Source of the DNA: JACDAV01 sp964626755 | GTDB taxonomy: Bacteria; Chloroflexota; Limnocylindria; Limnocylindrales; CSP1-4 | NCBI GenBank assembly: GCA_964626755.1 | Contig: CAZVGO010000050.1 | Span: forward strand, 209,950 to 273,949 | Direction: 5' to 3' | Length of the DNA: 64,000 nt | Shown here: positions 15,714 to 24,134 of the stretch, piece by piece | Layout of the letters: the number at the start of each line of letters is the position of its first letter | Numbering within the stretch: the first letter of the stretch is position 1 | Notes under the pieces: model-generated | Database searches by the model: none | Told to the model about the DNA's origin: nothing | The model's input: only the letters and a program-made list of their open reading frames with translations | Made by a program: the position numbers and the translations under genes

Positions 15714-16862
15714 TCAGCCCTTGATCTCGGTCCAGGCCTGGACCCACTCGGAGAAGTCCTTGCAGACGGCCCCGCGCGAGTCGCCGCAGTCCTTCTGCGG
15801 CGTCGCCCAGTAGTAGACCTTGCTGAAGTACGCCTCGTCGGTCGCGTGGAACGTGTCGCAGTGGCCGGCAGACAGCTTCTCAGCCTCGGCGCATGCCTCT
15901 GCGGAGATCGGTGCCTCGCCGAAGGACACCGTGGCCGCCGCGTTCGCCGCGGGCGAGATGATGTGGTTCATCCAGGCGTACATGCAGTTCGGGCTCTTCG
16001 CCTTCGACGAGATCATCCAGGTGTCTGACCAGCCGGTCGCCCCCTCCTTCGGGAGCGTCACCTCGACCGGGACGTCGTCGCCGTCGAGGACATTCTTGAT
16101 GACCTGCCAGGTCGTTCCGACCACCGTATCGCCCGCAGAGAATGCCGCGATCTCGTCGGTGTAGAGCGACCAGTATTTGCCGATGATCGTCTTCTGCTGC
16201 TTGAGCAGGTCGACCGAGGCCTTGAACTGGGCGTCGTCGAGCTCGTACGGGTTGGTGATGTTCAGATCCGGATTCGTGGCCATGAGGTAGACGGCCGCGT
16301 CGGCGATGTAGATCGGCGCGTCGTACGCGGTGACCTTGCCCTTGTACGGCGAGTTCGGATCGAAAACGACGCTCCAGCTGTCCGGCGCGGTCGTGACGAC
16401 GTCCGTCCGCCACATGAGGAGGTTCGCACCGCGTCCATGGGGCACCCCATAGGCGACGCCGTCGACCGTGTTGTGGGGCTTGTTCTTCAGGCCCTCGAAC
16501 ACGTTCGCGTAGTTCGGGATGAGGTTGAGGTTCACGGCAGAGACGTCGCCCGCCGCGATGAGCCGGTTCGAGGCGTCACCGGATGCAGACACGCCGTCGT
16601 AATTGCCGGTCTTCATCAGGGTCACCATCTCGTCCGACGTGTTGCCGAGCGTCGCGTTGACCTTGCAGCCGGTCGCTGCCTCGAACGGCGCAACCCAGTC
16701 AGTCTCGACGTAGCCGGCCCATGCGACGAGGTTGAGCGCGCCTTCGTTGGCCCCGAGGGCTCCCGGAACACTTGGCTTCGCGCTCGCCCCCGGCTGCGAC
16801 GTACAGGCGGCCGCAAGCAGCGCCAGCGATGCCACTCCCGCGAGGATCTTCCGAGTCCGCAT
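15714..16862 (-). CDS. potD: Polyamine-binding lipoprotein PotD
   Basis: 382 residues from ATG 16862. A lipoprotein signal (helix about 5-19, lipobox LAAAC with the modified Cys at about 20) is followed by a periplasmic-binding fold: NLVAWAGYVETDWVAPFEAATG opens it as in PotD/PotF, and VPHGRGANLLMWRTD and GTTWQVIKN belong to the ligand cleft region. It captures spermidine or putrescine outside the membrane and delivers it to PotBC. Compared with E. coli PotD the C-terminal half has additional Cys residues (CAEAEKLSAGHCD, DCGDSRGAVC) that could form disulfides. Confidence 0.93.
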   Translation of the reverse strand: MRTRKILAGVASLALLAAACTSQPGASAKPSVPGALGANEGALNLVAWAGYVETDWVAPFEAATGCKVNATLGNTSDEMVTLMKTGNYDGVSASGDASNRLIAAGDVSAVNLNLIPNYANVFEGLKNKPHNTVDGVAYGVPHGRGANLLMWRTDVVTTAPDSWSVVFDPNSPYKGKVTAYDAPIYIADAAVYLMATNPDLNITNPYELDDAQFKASVDLLKQQKTIIGKYWSLYTDEIAAFSAGDTVVGTTWQVIKNVLDGDDVPVEVTLPKEGATGWSDTWMISSKAKSPNCMYAWMNHIISPAANAAATVSFGEAPISAEACAEAEKLSAGHCDTFHATDEAYFSKVYYWATPQKDCGDSRGAVCKDFSEWVQAWTEIKG

Positions 16863-16899
16863 GCTCCTCCTTCGTCCGCGCCATCCGGCGCGGTCCCAC

Positions 16900-18024
16900 T
16901 CACGCCCCGCCGCCACCGACGGGAAAGTTGTGCTGTCGCTTCCAGACGAGGCGGACAGCCCGGCCTTGCGCGGATCGCGCGTCGATCGACGATGTCGCGA
17001 GATTCTGTTGGGTGACGACGAGCTCGCCCCCGGCGTCGAGCGCCACGTGGTAGCGCGTGTCGGGGCCGAGGTAGACGACCTGACGGATCCGCCCCGGAGC
17101 GCCGATCTCGTCGTCGGCCACCCGCTCGTCCGGCTCGCCGAGCCGGATCTTCTCGGGCCTGACAGTGAAAGTCCCGGTCCGTCCGACGATCGCCTTCGCG
17201 ACCTCGCCCCGGAGCAGGTTGGACGTCCCGACGAAGCCCGCCACGAACGGGCTGGCCGGGCGCTCGTACACCTCCGCCGGGGCACCGATCTGCTGGATCC
17301 GGCCCTCATTGAACACGGCGATCCGGTCGCTCATCGTGAGCGCCTCCTCCTGGTCGTGGGTCACGTAGATGAACGTGATCCCGACCTCCTGCTGGATCGC
17401 CTTGAGTTCGATCTGCATCTCCTCGCGGAGCTTCAGGTCGAGCGCGCCGAGCGGCTCGTCGAGGAGCACGACCCGGGGCCGGTTGATCAGCGCCCGCGCG
17501 AGCGCGACCCGCTGGCGCTGCCCGCCGGACAGCTGGCTGGGCTTGCGCCCCTCGAACCCGTCGAGACGGACCATCCGGAGCGCCTCGCGAACCCGCGACG
17601 CTCGCTCCTGGCGGCCAACCCGGCGGACCATCGGCCCGTAGCCGACGTTGTCGCCAACCGACATGTGGGGGAACAGCGCGTAGTCCTGGAAGACGGTGTT
17701 CACGTCGCGTTCGAACGGCGGTCGCCGGCTGACGTCCTCGCCGTGGAGCAGGATCCGGCCCGCGGTGGGGAGCTCGAAGCCCGCGATCATCCGGAGGGTT
17801 GTCGTCTTGCCCGACCCGGATGGTCCGAGCATCGAGAAGAACTCGCCGTCGGCGACGTCGAGGTCGATCCCGGCGACCGCGACCACGTCCCCGTACCGCT
17901 TCGCCACGCCTTCAAGGCGGACTGCTGCCGTGCCTGCCGGCGCGGTCGCGGAGTACGGACGCCCGCCCTTGCCGGTCGACGGCTCGGCGGTGTTGGGGAT
18001 CGCCAAGGACGCTCCTCGAGACAC
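16900..18024 (-). CDS. potA: Polyamine ABC transporter ATPase PotA
   Basis: 374 residues. Walker A GPSGSGKTT, Q-loop TVFQDYALFP, signature LSGGQRQRVALARAL, Walker B RVVLLDEP, switch His in YVTHDQEEAL. The C-terminal TOBE domain (about 265-374) is typical of PotA/MalK-type regulators. It powers the PotBCD importer encoded downstream. Start is GTG at 18024; a TTG at 18006 with a GAGGAG site 5 nt before it is a strong alternative start six codons later. Confidence 0.94.
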   Translation of the reverse strand: MSRGASLAIPNTAEPSTGKGGRPYSATAPAGTAAVRLEGVAKRYGDVVAVAGIDLDVADGEFFSMLGPSGSGKTTTLRMIAGFELPTAGRILLHGEDVSRRPPFERDVNTVFQDYALFPHMSVGDNVGYGPMVRRVGRQERASRVREALRMVRLDGFEGRKPSQLSGGQRQRVALARALINRPRVVLLDEPLGALDLKLREEMQIELKAIQQEVGITFIYVTHDQEEALTMSDRIAVFNEGRIQQIGAPAEVYERPASPFVAGFVGTSNLLRGEVAKAIVGRTGTFTVRPEKIRLGEPDERVADDEIGAPGRIRQVVYLGPDTRYHVALDAGGELVVTQQNLATSSIDARSAQGRAVRLVWKRQHNFPVGGGGA

Positions 18025-18172
18025 AGGATCCGGCGCGGGATGGCGGCACAGTGGGGCCGGGCCCCGGTGGTGTCAAGCGCCGGTGGAGCCTGTTCCGGCC
18101 AGAGCACCTAGGGCCCTCCGCCCGGACGCTCCGTCGAGCGTGGCCCGAACGGCGATCCCTGCCTGTCCGGTG

Positions 18173-18178
18173 TACGCT
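18173..18178 (+). promoter_or_regulatory. Putative -10 element TACGCT of the ferredoxin gene
   Basis: TACGCT lies about 46 nt upstream of the ferredoxin ATG, leaving a short leader that includes the AGGAGG ribosome site at 18213-18218. No clear -35 is visible. Confidence 0.35.
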
Positions 18179-18224
18179 TCGGGTCCGCCGGGGTCGGGTC
18201 CGGTAAGCGCCCAGGAGGACCGGA

Positions 18225-18515
18225 ATGACGTATGTGATCGCCGAGCCGTGCATCGACCTGCTGGACCTCTCGTGCGTGTCGGTCTGCCCGGTCGATTGCA
18301 TTCATTACGAGGAAGGCGTCGACCGCAAGCTCTTCATCGACCCGAACGAGTGCATCGACTGCGGCGCGTGCGAACCCGAGTGCCCGGTGACTGCGATCTT
18401 TCCCGAGGAGTCGCTGCCGCCCGAGTGGGCGAAGTACACGCCGATTGACGCGACCTGGTTTGTCGACAAGGCCGCTGCCCGGGCGTCAGTCGACGAGCTC
18501 AAACCGCGCGCCTGA
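18225..18515 (+). CDS. fdxA: 7Fe (3Fe-4S/4Fe-4S) ferredoxin, FdxA type
   Basis: 96 residues. Cys at 9, 17, 21, 25 and at 43, 46, 49, 53 (CVSVCPVDC and CIDCGACEPECP). The long gap between Cys9 and Cys17 and the opening TYVIAEPCIDLLDLSC are those of actinobacterial-type FdxA with one 3Fe-4S and one 4Fe-4S centre. A low-potential electron carrier; the 2-oxoacid:ferredoxin oxidoreductase at 36.6-39.5 kb is a likely partner (inference). Excellent AGGAGG site 6 nt before ATG. Confidence 0.94.
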   Translation: MTYVIAEPCIDLLDLSCVSVCPVDCIHYEEGVDRKLFIDPNECIDCGACEPECPVTAIFPEESLPPEWAKYTPIDATWFVDKAAARASVDELKPRA

Positions 18516-18524
18516 AAGGAGGAG

Positions 18525-18542
18525 GCACCCTCGACAGGGTGC
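18525..18542 (+). terminator. Hairpin after fdxA
   Basis: GCACCCT (18525-18531) and AGGGTGC (18536-18542) form a perfect 7-bp stem with a 4-nt loop just after the ferredoxin stop; the following bases (TGGCTTTC) contain only a weak T run. Likely a partial terminator between fdxA and the binding-protein gene. Confidence 0.45.
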
Positions 18543-18598
18543 TGGCTTTCGCCCACCGAAGGCGGAGGCGACGCCCCTGCGAGCCGTCCGCCTGAGGT

Positions 18599-19525
18599 TT
18601 GCGAATCGTCTCCCTTCTCCCGTCGGCGACGGAGATCGTGTGCGCCATCGGCCTCGCGGACGAGCTCGTCGGGGTCACCCACGAGTGCGACTGGCCCCCA
18701 TCCGCGCTTGGCCGGCCGGTGATGACGCGGAGCGTCTACGACTTCGAGGTGGCGCCCAGCCGGACGATCAACGAGATCGTCAGCGCGGCCGTCCACGGCG
18801 GCTCGTCGCTCTACGCGCTCGACGAGGAGGCCCTTGCGGCTGCCGAGCCCGACCTCATCCTCACCCAGGAGCTGTGCCAGGTCTGCGCGGTGAGCTACCG
18901 GGACGTGAACGAGGTCGCCCGGGCGATCGACGCCGGGATCCGCGTCGTGTCCCTCGAGCCGACCTCGATCGAGGGCATCTTCAACACGATCACGACCATC
19001 GGGGCGATGACCGAGTCCGAGGATGCCGCGGTCGACCTCGTCGAGTCGCTCCGGGCCCGGCTCGGGGCGGTGGAGCGCAAGGTCCAGAAGCGGCGTGACG
19101 GCGGGTTCGAGCCGCCTCGGATCGTCGGTCTCGAGTGGCTCGACCCGCCGTTCGCGGTGGGCCACTGGGTCCCCGAGCAGATCAGGCGGGCTGGCGGGTG
19201 GGATCTCCTCGGCGAGGCCGGCGAGCGCTCGGTCGAGACGACATGGCGCGCGGTTCGGGAGGTCGACCCGGAGATGCTCGTGCTGATGCCGTGTGGCTAC
19301 GACCTGGCGGACACGGTCGACGAGTGGGCCGCGGTTCCGCGTCCGCCGCGGTGGCACGACATCGAGGCGGTCCGGCGGGGCCAGGTCTTCGCGGTCAACG
19401 GGTCGGCGTTCTTCTCCCGGCCGGGTCCGCGGATCGTCGACGGGATCGAGCTGCTGGCGGAGATCTTCGACCCGGACGCGTTCGTCGACGTCGCGCCGCC
19501 CGGGAGCTGGACGCCGGTCGCCTGA
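18599..19525 (+). CDS. BtuF-like cobalamin/Fe(III)-siderophore substrate-binding protein
   Basis: 308 residues from TTG 18599. It opens RIVSLLPSATEIVCAIGLAD and has VGVTHECDWP, the signature of the BtuF/FepB-type binding fold, followed by the long central helix and WHDIEAVRRGQVFAVNG. No signal peptide or lipobox precedes the fold. The protein may therefore be cytoplasmic, as in a group of BtuF-like proteins found beside metabolic genes, or its export signal may lie upstream of a mis-called start. No permease or ATPase partner is adjacent. Ligand uncertain. Confidence 0.8.
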   Translation: MRIVSLLPSATEIVCAIGLADELVGVTHECDWPPSALGRPVMTRSVYDFEVAPSRTINEIVSAAVHGGSSLYALDEEALAAAEPDLILTQELCQVCAVSYRDVNEVARAIDAGIRVVSLEPTSIEGIFNTITTIGAMTESEDAAVDLVESLRARLGAVERKVQKRRDGGFEPPRIVGLEWLDPPFAVGHWVPEQIRRAGGWDLLGEAGERSVETTWRAVREVDPEMLVLMPCGYDLADTVDEWAAVPRPPRWHDIEAVRRGQVFAVNGSAFFSRPGPRIVDGIELLAEIFDPDAFVDVAPPGSWTPVA

Positions 19526-19536
19526 CCGGCACGCCA

Positions 19537-20433
19537 ATGCCGTTCCGCTCGACGTTCGACTGCCTGTGGTGCGGGACGGCCTGGTCGGTTCGCGGGCCCG
19601 ACGATCTCGAGGGCTGGGCGCAGCTCTGCCCGACGTGCGTCGGCAAGGCCGGCGAGAACGGCTTCCTCCGATTCCGGTTGCGGGATGCGCTCGCCGAGCG
19701 GGGAGCGGCGAAGGCGCCCGTCGTCGACGATGCCGCGGTTGACGCGTCGGCCGACGGCGCCATCGACGTGGAGATGCGCGCGTACTACGCGGCGCGCGCG
19801 GGCGAATACGACGACTGGTACCTCCGCCGCGGCCGCTACAGCCACGGCCCCGTCCACGACGCCGCGTGGAACGCGGAGCTCGACACGGCCGGCCGCTGGC
19901 TCGACGAACTGCCGTTCCGCGGATCGATCGTCGAGCTGGCCGCCGGGACCGGCTGGTGGTCGCCGCTGCTTGCCGGGAAGGGGGAGCTGTCGCTGTACGA
20001 CGCGAACGAGGTACCCCTCGAGCGGGCACGCGAGAGGCTGGTCGCCCACCGGCTTCGCGCCCACCTCCATGTCCGTGACGCCTGGGCGGAGCCGGACCGC
20101 CAGGTCGAGGGGCTGTTCGCCGGCTTCTGGCTGAGCCATGTATCGCGTTCGCGGCTCGACGAGTTCCTCGCACTCGCCCGCCGCTGGCTCCTGCCCGCCG
20201 GCACGTTCGCCTTCATCGACTCGTTGCCGGATCCGCAGTCCGGTGCGGCCGACAACCCACCCCCCACCGGCGACGTCGCGGTCCGCCGGCTCGCCGACGG
20301 CCGGGAGTTCAGGGTCGTGAAGGTGTTCCACTCCCCCGACGAGCTCCGAGCCGCACTGCGCCGGACGGGCTTTGCCGAGGCGGAGGTGACAACGACCGGT
20401 CGGTTCTTCCTGCTCGGCCGGGCCACCGCCTGA
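19537..20433 (+). CDS. Zinc-ribbon SAM-dependent methyltransferase
   Basis: 298 residues from ATG 19537, eleven bases after the previous stop. The N-terminus is a zinc ribbon: CLWC at about residues 8-11 and CPTC at about 31-34. The rest is a class I methyltransferase: motif I VELAAGTGWWSPLLA, acidic loop SLYDANEVPL, and GLFAGFWLSHV. Small-molecule or tRNA-like substrates are possible; nothing specific is visible. The ribbon before the methyltransferase is unusual and may help bind the substrate. Confidence 0.8.
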   Translation: MPFRSTFDCLWCGTAWSVRGPDDLEGWAQLCPTCVGKAGENGFLRFRLRDALAERGAAKAPVVDDAAVDASADGAIDVEMRAYYAARAGEYDDWYLRRGRYSHGPVHDAAWNAELDTAGRWLDELPFRGSIVELAAGTGWWSPLLAGKGELSLYDANEVPLERARERLVAHRLRAHLHVRDAWAEPDRQVEGLFAGFWLSHVSRSRLDEFLALARRWLLPAGTFAFIDSLPDPQSGAADNPPPTGDVAVRRLADGREFRVVKVFHSPDELRAALRRTGFAEAEVTTTGRFFLLGRATA

Positions 20434-20533
20434 CCGTCGCCTGCCCGCGCTTGGTCGGCGCTTGGGCCCCGACCACGGCCGTTCGGCGCGAATATCCACC
20501 GGGAACTGCCCCGGGAACGCCCGGATGCGCGGC

Positions 20534-20539
20534 TATACT
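20534..20539 (+). promoter_or_regulatory. -10 element TATACT, leaderless promoter of proC
   Basis: TATACT followed after 9 nt by the proC ATG at 20549; no ribosome site fits in between, so transcription probably starts at or next to the ATG. Confidence 0.6.
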
Positions 20540-20548
20540 CCCCCGGCC

Positions 20549-21418
20549 ATGTCACCCCTCGCGAGCCGCACCATCGCAACCGTGGGCTCGGGCGTCATGG
20601 CCGAGGCGATGATCGCCGGCCTGCTCCGCGGCCAGCTCGTCGAGCCCGGCCAGGTCGTCGCGAGCCACCCGCGGGCCGAGCGCCGCGACCACCTTGCCCG
20701 GGAGTACAAGATCCGCGCGGTCGCCGGCAATGCCGAGGCCGTCGAGGGAGCAGACGTCGTCCTGCTCGCGATCAAGCCCCAGATGCTCGCCAAGGTGGGC
20801 CGCGAGATCGGTCCGCACCTCCGGCGCGGCCAGCTCGTGCTGTCGGTGATTGCCGGGGCGACGAGCGCTGCGTTGACCGGGCTGCTGGGGCACGACCAGG
20901 TTGTCCGATCGATGCCGAACACGCCGGCACGGCTGGGCCGCGGCGTGACCGTCTGGTACGCGACCCCCGCGACGACGGCGGAGCAGCGGGCCCAGGCGGG
21001 CGCCCTCCTCGGCGCGCTCGGGATGGAGCTCGAGGTCGACGACGAAAAGCTCGTCGCGATGGCCACTGCGGTCAGCGGGACGGGTCCCACGTACGTCTTC
21101 CTCGTGATGGAGGCGCTCATCGACGCCGCCGTCCACCTCGGGTTCCCCCGCCACATCGCGCACGATCTCGTCATCGAGACAGTCGAGGGCAGCACCGTCT
21201 TCGCCAAGCAGTCCGGGCTGCACCCGGCCGAGCTGCGGAACATGGTGACTTCGCCCGGCGGAACAAGCGCCGCGGCGCTCCACGAGCTCGAGTCGGGGCG
21301 GCTCCGGACGGTCCTGTCCGAGGCGGTCTGGGCCGCGTACCGGCGAACCGTCGAGCTCGGCGAGCAGCTCGAGGCGGATGTGCAGCCGCCGCCTGGCAAG
21401 GGCGGTCGGCGCGCGTGA
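20549..21418 (+). CDS. proC: Pyrroline-5-carboxylate reductase
   Basis: 289 residues. Rossmann start TIATVGSGVMAEAMIAGLL, then ADVVLLAIKPQ, VRSMPNTPARLGRGVTVWY, and the C-terminal proline signature region including SGTGPTYVFLVMEALIDAAVHLG and SPGGTSAAALHELESG. It catalyses the last step of proline synthesis with NAD(P)H in the cytoplasm. An in-frame Met at 20462 is upstream of the apparent promoter and is rejected. Confidence 0.95.
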   Translation: MSPLASRTIATVGSGVMAEAMIAGLLRGQLVEPGQVVASHPRAERRDHLAREYKIRAVAGNAEAVEGADVVLLAIKPQMLAKVGREIGPHLRRGQLVLSVIAGATSAALTGLLGHDQVVRSMPNTPARLGRGVTVWYATPATTAEQRAQAGALLGALGMELEVDDEKLVAMATAVSGTGPTYVFLVMEALIDAAVHLGFPRHIAHDLVIETVEGSTVFAKQSGLHPAELRNMVTSPGGTSAAALHELESGRLRTVLSEAVWAAYRRTVELGEQLEADVQPPPGKGGRRA

Positions 21419-21440
21419 CGGCCGGCCCCAGTCCGGTCCG

Positions 21441-21704
21441 ATGACCGCGGGGATAGCCGTCGGCGTCGACCTCCGGCGATCTCCGCTGGCCGGAGCCCAG
21501 GGCCGGTTCGACGCCGGCCGGAGGCGCCTCGTGGCTGCGACCCGAGCTCTCGCTCCTGCGGATCTCGCCTCGGCCGGGGGCGGCGCCTGGGTCTACGAGT
21601 GTCTCCATGGGCACGTCCGGGCGCACCTAGCCATGGTCGGGCCGTGGTGTGCGCGGACCGGCTGGCCCGGAACGTGCGAGGACCGCGGCGAGGAGCCCGG
21701 CTGA
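21441..21704 (+). CDS. Short DinB-like protein
   Basis: 87 residues. The core FDAGRRRLVAATRALAPADL followed by WVYECLHGHVRAHLAMV resembles the first helices of DinB/maleylpyruvate isomerase-type four-helix bundles. The rest of the bundle is missing, so it is either a truncated copy or a minimal version. Its stop overlaps the S9 peptidase start (TGATG at 21702-21706), which supports real translation. A full-length DinB protein is encoded at 24728-25222. Confidence 0.5.
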   Translation: MTAGIAVGVDLRRSPLAGAQGRFDAGRRRLVAATRALAPADLASAGGGAWVYECLHGHVRAHLAMVGPWCARTGWPGTCEDRGEEPG

Positions 21705-23845
21705 TGGCGGCCCGACCGAAGCGGGTGAAACCTGCCGCCTCCGATCCCTCCGCGGAGGAGGCGGTCGGCGGGCAGGACGCCGAGGCCCCGAAGCCGGAGC
21801 AGCTCGCGGACGTGGCCGAGCCCTCCGGCGGCGAGCGCCCCCGCCGGCGCCGCGGCCGGCCCCCGGGATCTACTGGCGCGACGAACGGGGCGCGTACCGG
21901 CCGCTCGGCAAAGGACGGGCTGACCGTCGAGCAGATCGTGGCGCTCGATTCGCCACGCGAGTTCCGGCTCCACCCGCGAGACCGCTCCGTGGCGTACACG
22001 CTCGAGGCGGCCGGAGCCCGTCAGCTGTTCGTCCTGCCCCTCCGCGGCGGCTACCCGGTCCAGCTGACGGCGTCTGAGAAGCCCATCACCGATCCGCAGT
22101 GGTCGCCCGACGGCCGCCGGCTCGCCTACGTCCGCGACGACACGATCTGGATCGTCGAGACCGACGGGTCGCGCCAGGCTCAGGTCGCCGCCCACCCGGC
22201 GGGCACGAACACGCCGCGCTGGGCGCCCGACGGCCGGCGCCTCGCGTTCATCTCGCGCCGGCGGGGCTGGGCACAGGTGTGGATCGTCGACGCACCCGTT
22301 CCGCGGCGCGGACGGCCGTCGGCCAACCCCAAGCCGCCGGAGCCGCGGGCCGTCACCCGGAGCGGCATCGACGTCGAGTCGTTCGAGTGGGCCCCCGACG
22401 GCGGCCGGCTCGCCGTGATGGCCTACCTCGCCAACGATCCCGATACCTCGCAGATCGCCTTCGTCGACGTCGCAACCGGCACGGAGCAGGTGATCGCAGG
22501 GAGTCGTTCGTGGGACACGGCCGGCCATTTCATGCCGGACGGCGGCCTGCTCTACGCATCTGACGCGGACGGCTGGTTCCAGGTTCTCCGCCGGTCACCG
22601 GACGGGCGGAGCCGGACGGTCCTGACGAGCGGCCAGCGCGAGCACGGCGAGCCATCCGGCGCCTTCGGGTTCGTCCCGCTGCCGTCCGCCGACGGCTCGC
22701 GGCTCACGTATCCGGAGTTCCGCGACGGGTTTGTCGACCTGCTGGTCGCGCCGATGGGCGGGGCGGCCCCGAAGCGTGGGCGCGGCCGTCCGCCGAAGAA
22801 CCCCCGTCCCATCGAGGACGCGGCAGCGGGCCGGAAGGTCAACCCGTGGGACGGCGTGTGGCGGGCGGTCGGCTGGCTGACGGACGGGGCGTGGGTGGCC
22901 GCGATCGGCGAGGGCGAGTCACGTCCGCAGGACCTCTGGCTCCTCCCGGTGCCGGGCGTCGCGCCGGACGGGTCGCGACCGCGCCAGGTGACCGACTCGA
23001 TGCCGGCGGTCGTGGCCGCGGCGTTCATTCCCGGCCGCGCGAGCGCCGGCGAGCGGATCGTGTTCAAGGCCCGCGACGGGCTGCGGATCGAGGGGACGCT
23101 CTGGCGGCCGGCCCGGGCGACCGGGAAGCGTGGCGGCGAGCGCGTGCCGGTGATCGTCCATCCGCATGGCGGCCCGACGTCGCAGGCGCTCCGGTCGTGG
23201 ACACCGTTCAAGCAGCTGGTCGTCCGGGAGGGGTTCGCGTTCCTCGATGTTGACTTCCGCGGCTCCACCGGCTACGGCCGCAAGTTCCGCCTCGCGAACC
23301 AACGCGAGTGGGGCCACGCCGACGCCCACGACATGATCGATGCGGCCCGCTGGGCCGCGGAGCAGCCGTGGTCCGACGGCCGGCTGGCGATCTACGGCGG
23401 GTCGTACGGCGGCTACCTGACGCTCTGCGCGCTCGTCGAGGAGCCCTCGATCTGGCGGGCAGGGGTCGACCTGTACGGCGACTCGGAGATCGCCGAGAGC
23501 TACCGCCACGGCGACCGGCTCGGTCGGGTCGACCTCCACCGGATGATGGGCTCACCCGACGCGCCGGACCGGGCCAAGCTCTACCGCCGCGGGTCGCCCG
23601 TCTACCGGGCCGAGCAGATCGAGGCCCCGGTGCTCCTCCTCCACGGCCGGAAGGACAAGCGGGTCGTGCCGCTCATGACCGAGCGGATGGTCGAGGCGCT
23701 CGAGATCGAGGGCAAGCACCACGAGGTCCATTGGTACGACGACGAGGGCCACGGCTGGGAGCGCCGGGAGAACCGGCGCGACGCCTACACCCGGATCCTC
23801 GCCTTCCTGAAGCGCCACGTCATGGACGAGACGCCGCCGACCTGA
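21704..23845 (+). CDS. S9 (prolyl oligopeptidase family) peptidase with AT-hook-like motifs
   Basis: 713 residues. The middle (about 85-440) is a WD40-like beta-propeller with repeated SPDG/APDG blades (PQWSPDGRRLAYV, PRWAPDGRRLAFI). The C-terminal alpha/beta hydrolase has Ser567 in YGGSYGGY, Asp651 in HGRKDKRV and His683 in EGHGW: an acylaminoacyl peptidase or dipeptidyl-peptidase-like triad. There is no signal peptide. Odd features are three basic Gly-Arg-Pro motifs, RRRRGRPP (about 47-54), RRGRPS (about 201-206) and KRGRGRPPK (about 357-365). The first and third look exactly like AT-hooks; the second and third lie in propeller loops. Confidence 0.9.
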   Translation: MAARPKRVKPAASDPSAEEAVGGQDAEAPKPEQLADVAEPSGGERPRRRRGRPPGSTGATNGARTGRSAKDGLTVEQIVALDSPREFRLHPRDRSVAYTLEAAGARQLFVLPLRGGYPVQLTASEKPITDPQWSPDGRRLAYVRDDTIWIVETDGSRQAQVAAHPAGTNTPRWAPDGRRLAFISRRRGWAQVWIVDAPVPRRGRPSANPKPPEPRAVTRSGIDVESFEWAPDGGRLAVMAYLANDPDTSQIAFVDVATGTEQVIAGSRSWDTAGHFMPDGGLLYASDADGWFQVLRRSPDGRSRTVLTSGQREHGEPSGAFGFVPLPSADGSRLTYPEFRDGFVDLLVAPMGGAAPKRGRGRPPKNPRPIEDAAAGRKVNPWDGVWRAVGWLTDGAWVAAIGEGESRPQDLWLLPVPGVAPDGSRPRQVTDSMPAVVAAAFIPGRASAGERIVFKARDGLRIEGTLWRPARATGKRGGERVPVIVHPHGGPTSQALRSWTPFKQLVVREGFAFLDVDFRGSTGYGRKFRLANQREWGHADAHDMIDAARWAAEQPWSDGRLAIYGGSYGGYLTLCALVEEPSIWRAGVDLYGDSEIAESYRHGDRLGRVDLHRMMGSPDAPDRAKLYRRGSPVYRAEQIEAPVLLLHGRKDKRVVPLMTERMVEALEIEGKHHEVHWYDDEGHGWERRENRRDAYTRILAFLKRHVMDETPPT

Positions 23846-23856
23846 CCGGGAATCGA

Positions 23857-23883
23857 ATGAGCCGTCCGGTCAGGACGGCTCAT
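23857..23883 (+). terminator. Perfect hairpin between convergent genes
   Basis: ATGAGCCGTCC (23857-23867) and GGACGGCTCAT (23873-23883) form an 11-bp perfect stem with a 5-nt loop, 11 bp after the S9 peptidase stop. There is no T run on either side, so if it terminates it does so as a U-less hairpin, possibly for both strands. Confidence 0.5.
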
Positions 23884-23925
23884 CGGTCGATCGTCCGGCC
23901 GCGACGGGCCGGGGTGCTTCGTCGG

Positions 23926-24027
23926 TCAGCCGACCCAGCGCCGGCCTGCTTCGAGCGCCAGGCCGGAGGCGGCCAGGGCGCCGAGCGCGAGCAGGACGCG
24001 GACCGCCTGCAGCTTCAGCATCTTCAT
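23926..24027 (-). CDS. Single-helix micro-protein (AGRRW type)
   Basis: 33 residues from ATG 24027, with an AAGGGA ribosome site 7 nt upstream. A basic start (MKMLKLQAVR) leads into one hydrophobic helix (about 11-26), ending EAGRRWVG. Layout and ending match the micro-gene at 13596-13709 (RVL, a small-residue helix, then AGRRW). Probably a membrane micro-protein with the tail outside or at the interface. No known family recognised; too short to identify from sequence alone. Confidence 0.5.
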   Translation of the reverse strand: MKMLKLQAVRVLLALGALAASGLALEAGRRWVG

Positions 24028-24134
24028 TCCGGATTCCCTTCGGATTCGGCCTCTCGAGGGAGGCTCCCTCGTGCGAGCACGCTATCCCGGCACTCGGGTG
24101 GGCGGGTATGACCCATCGGTACCCGCCCCACGGG

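Noticed and set aside
18541..18600. Glycine-riboswitch-like fragments (CACCGAAGGCGGAGG and CCTGAGG) before the BtuF-like gene
   Set aside because: The conserved core and the second half of the fold are absent, and the downstream gene is not a glycine gene; treated as chance in GC-rich sequence.
19135..19536. Upstream extension of the methyltransferase frame into the BtuF-like gene
   Set aside because: The zinc ribbon begins right after ATG 19537, and the preceding codons are an alternate frame of the binding protein.
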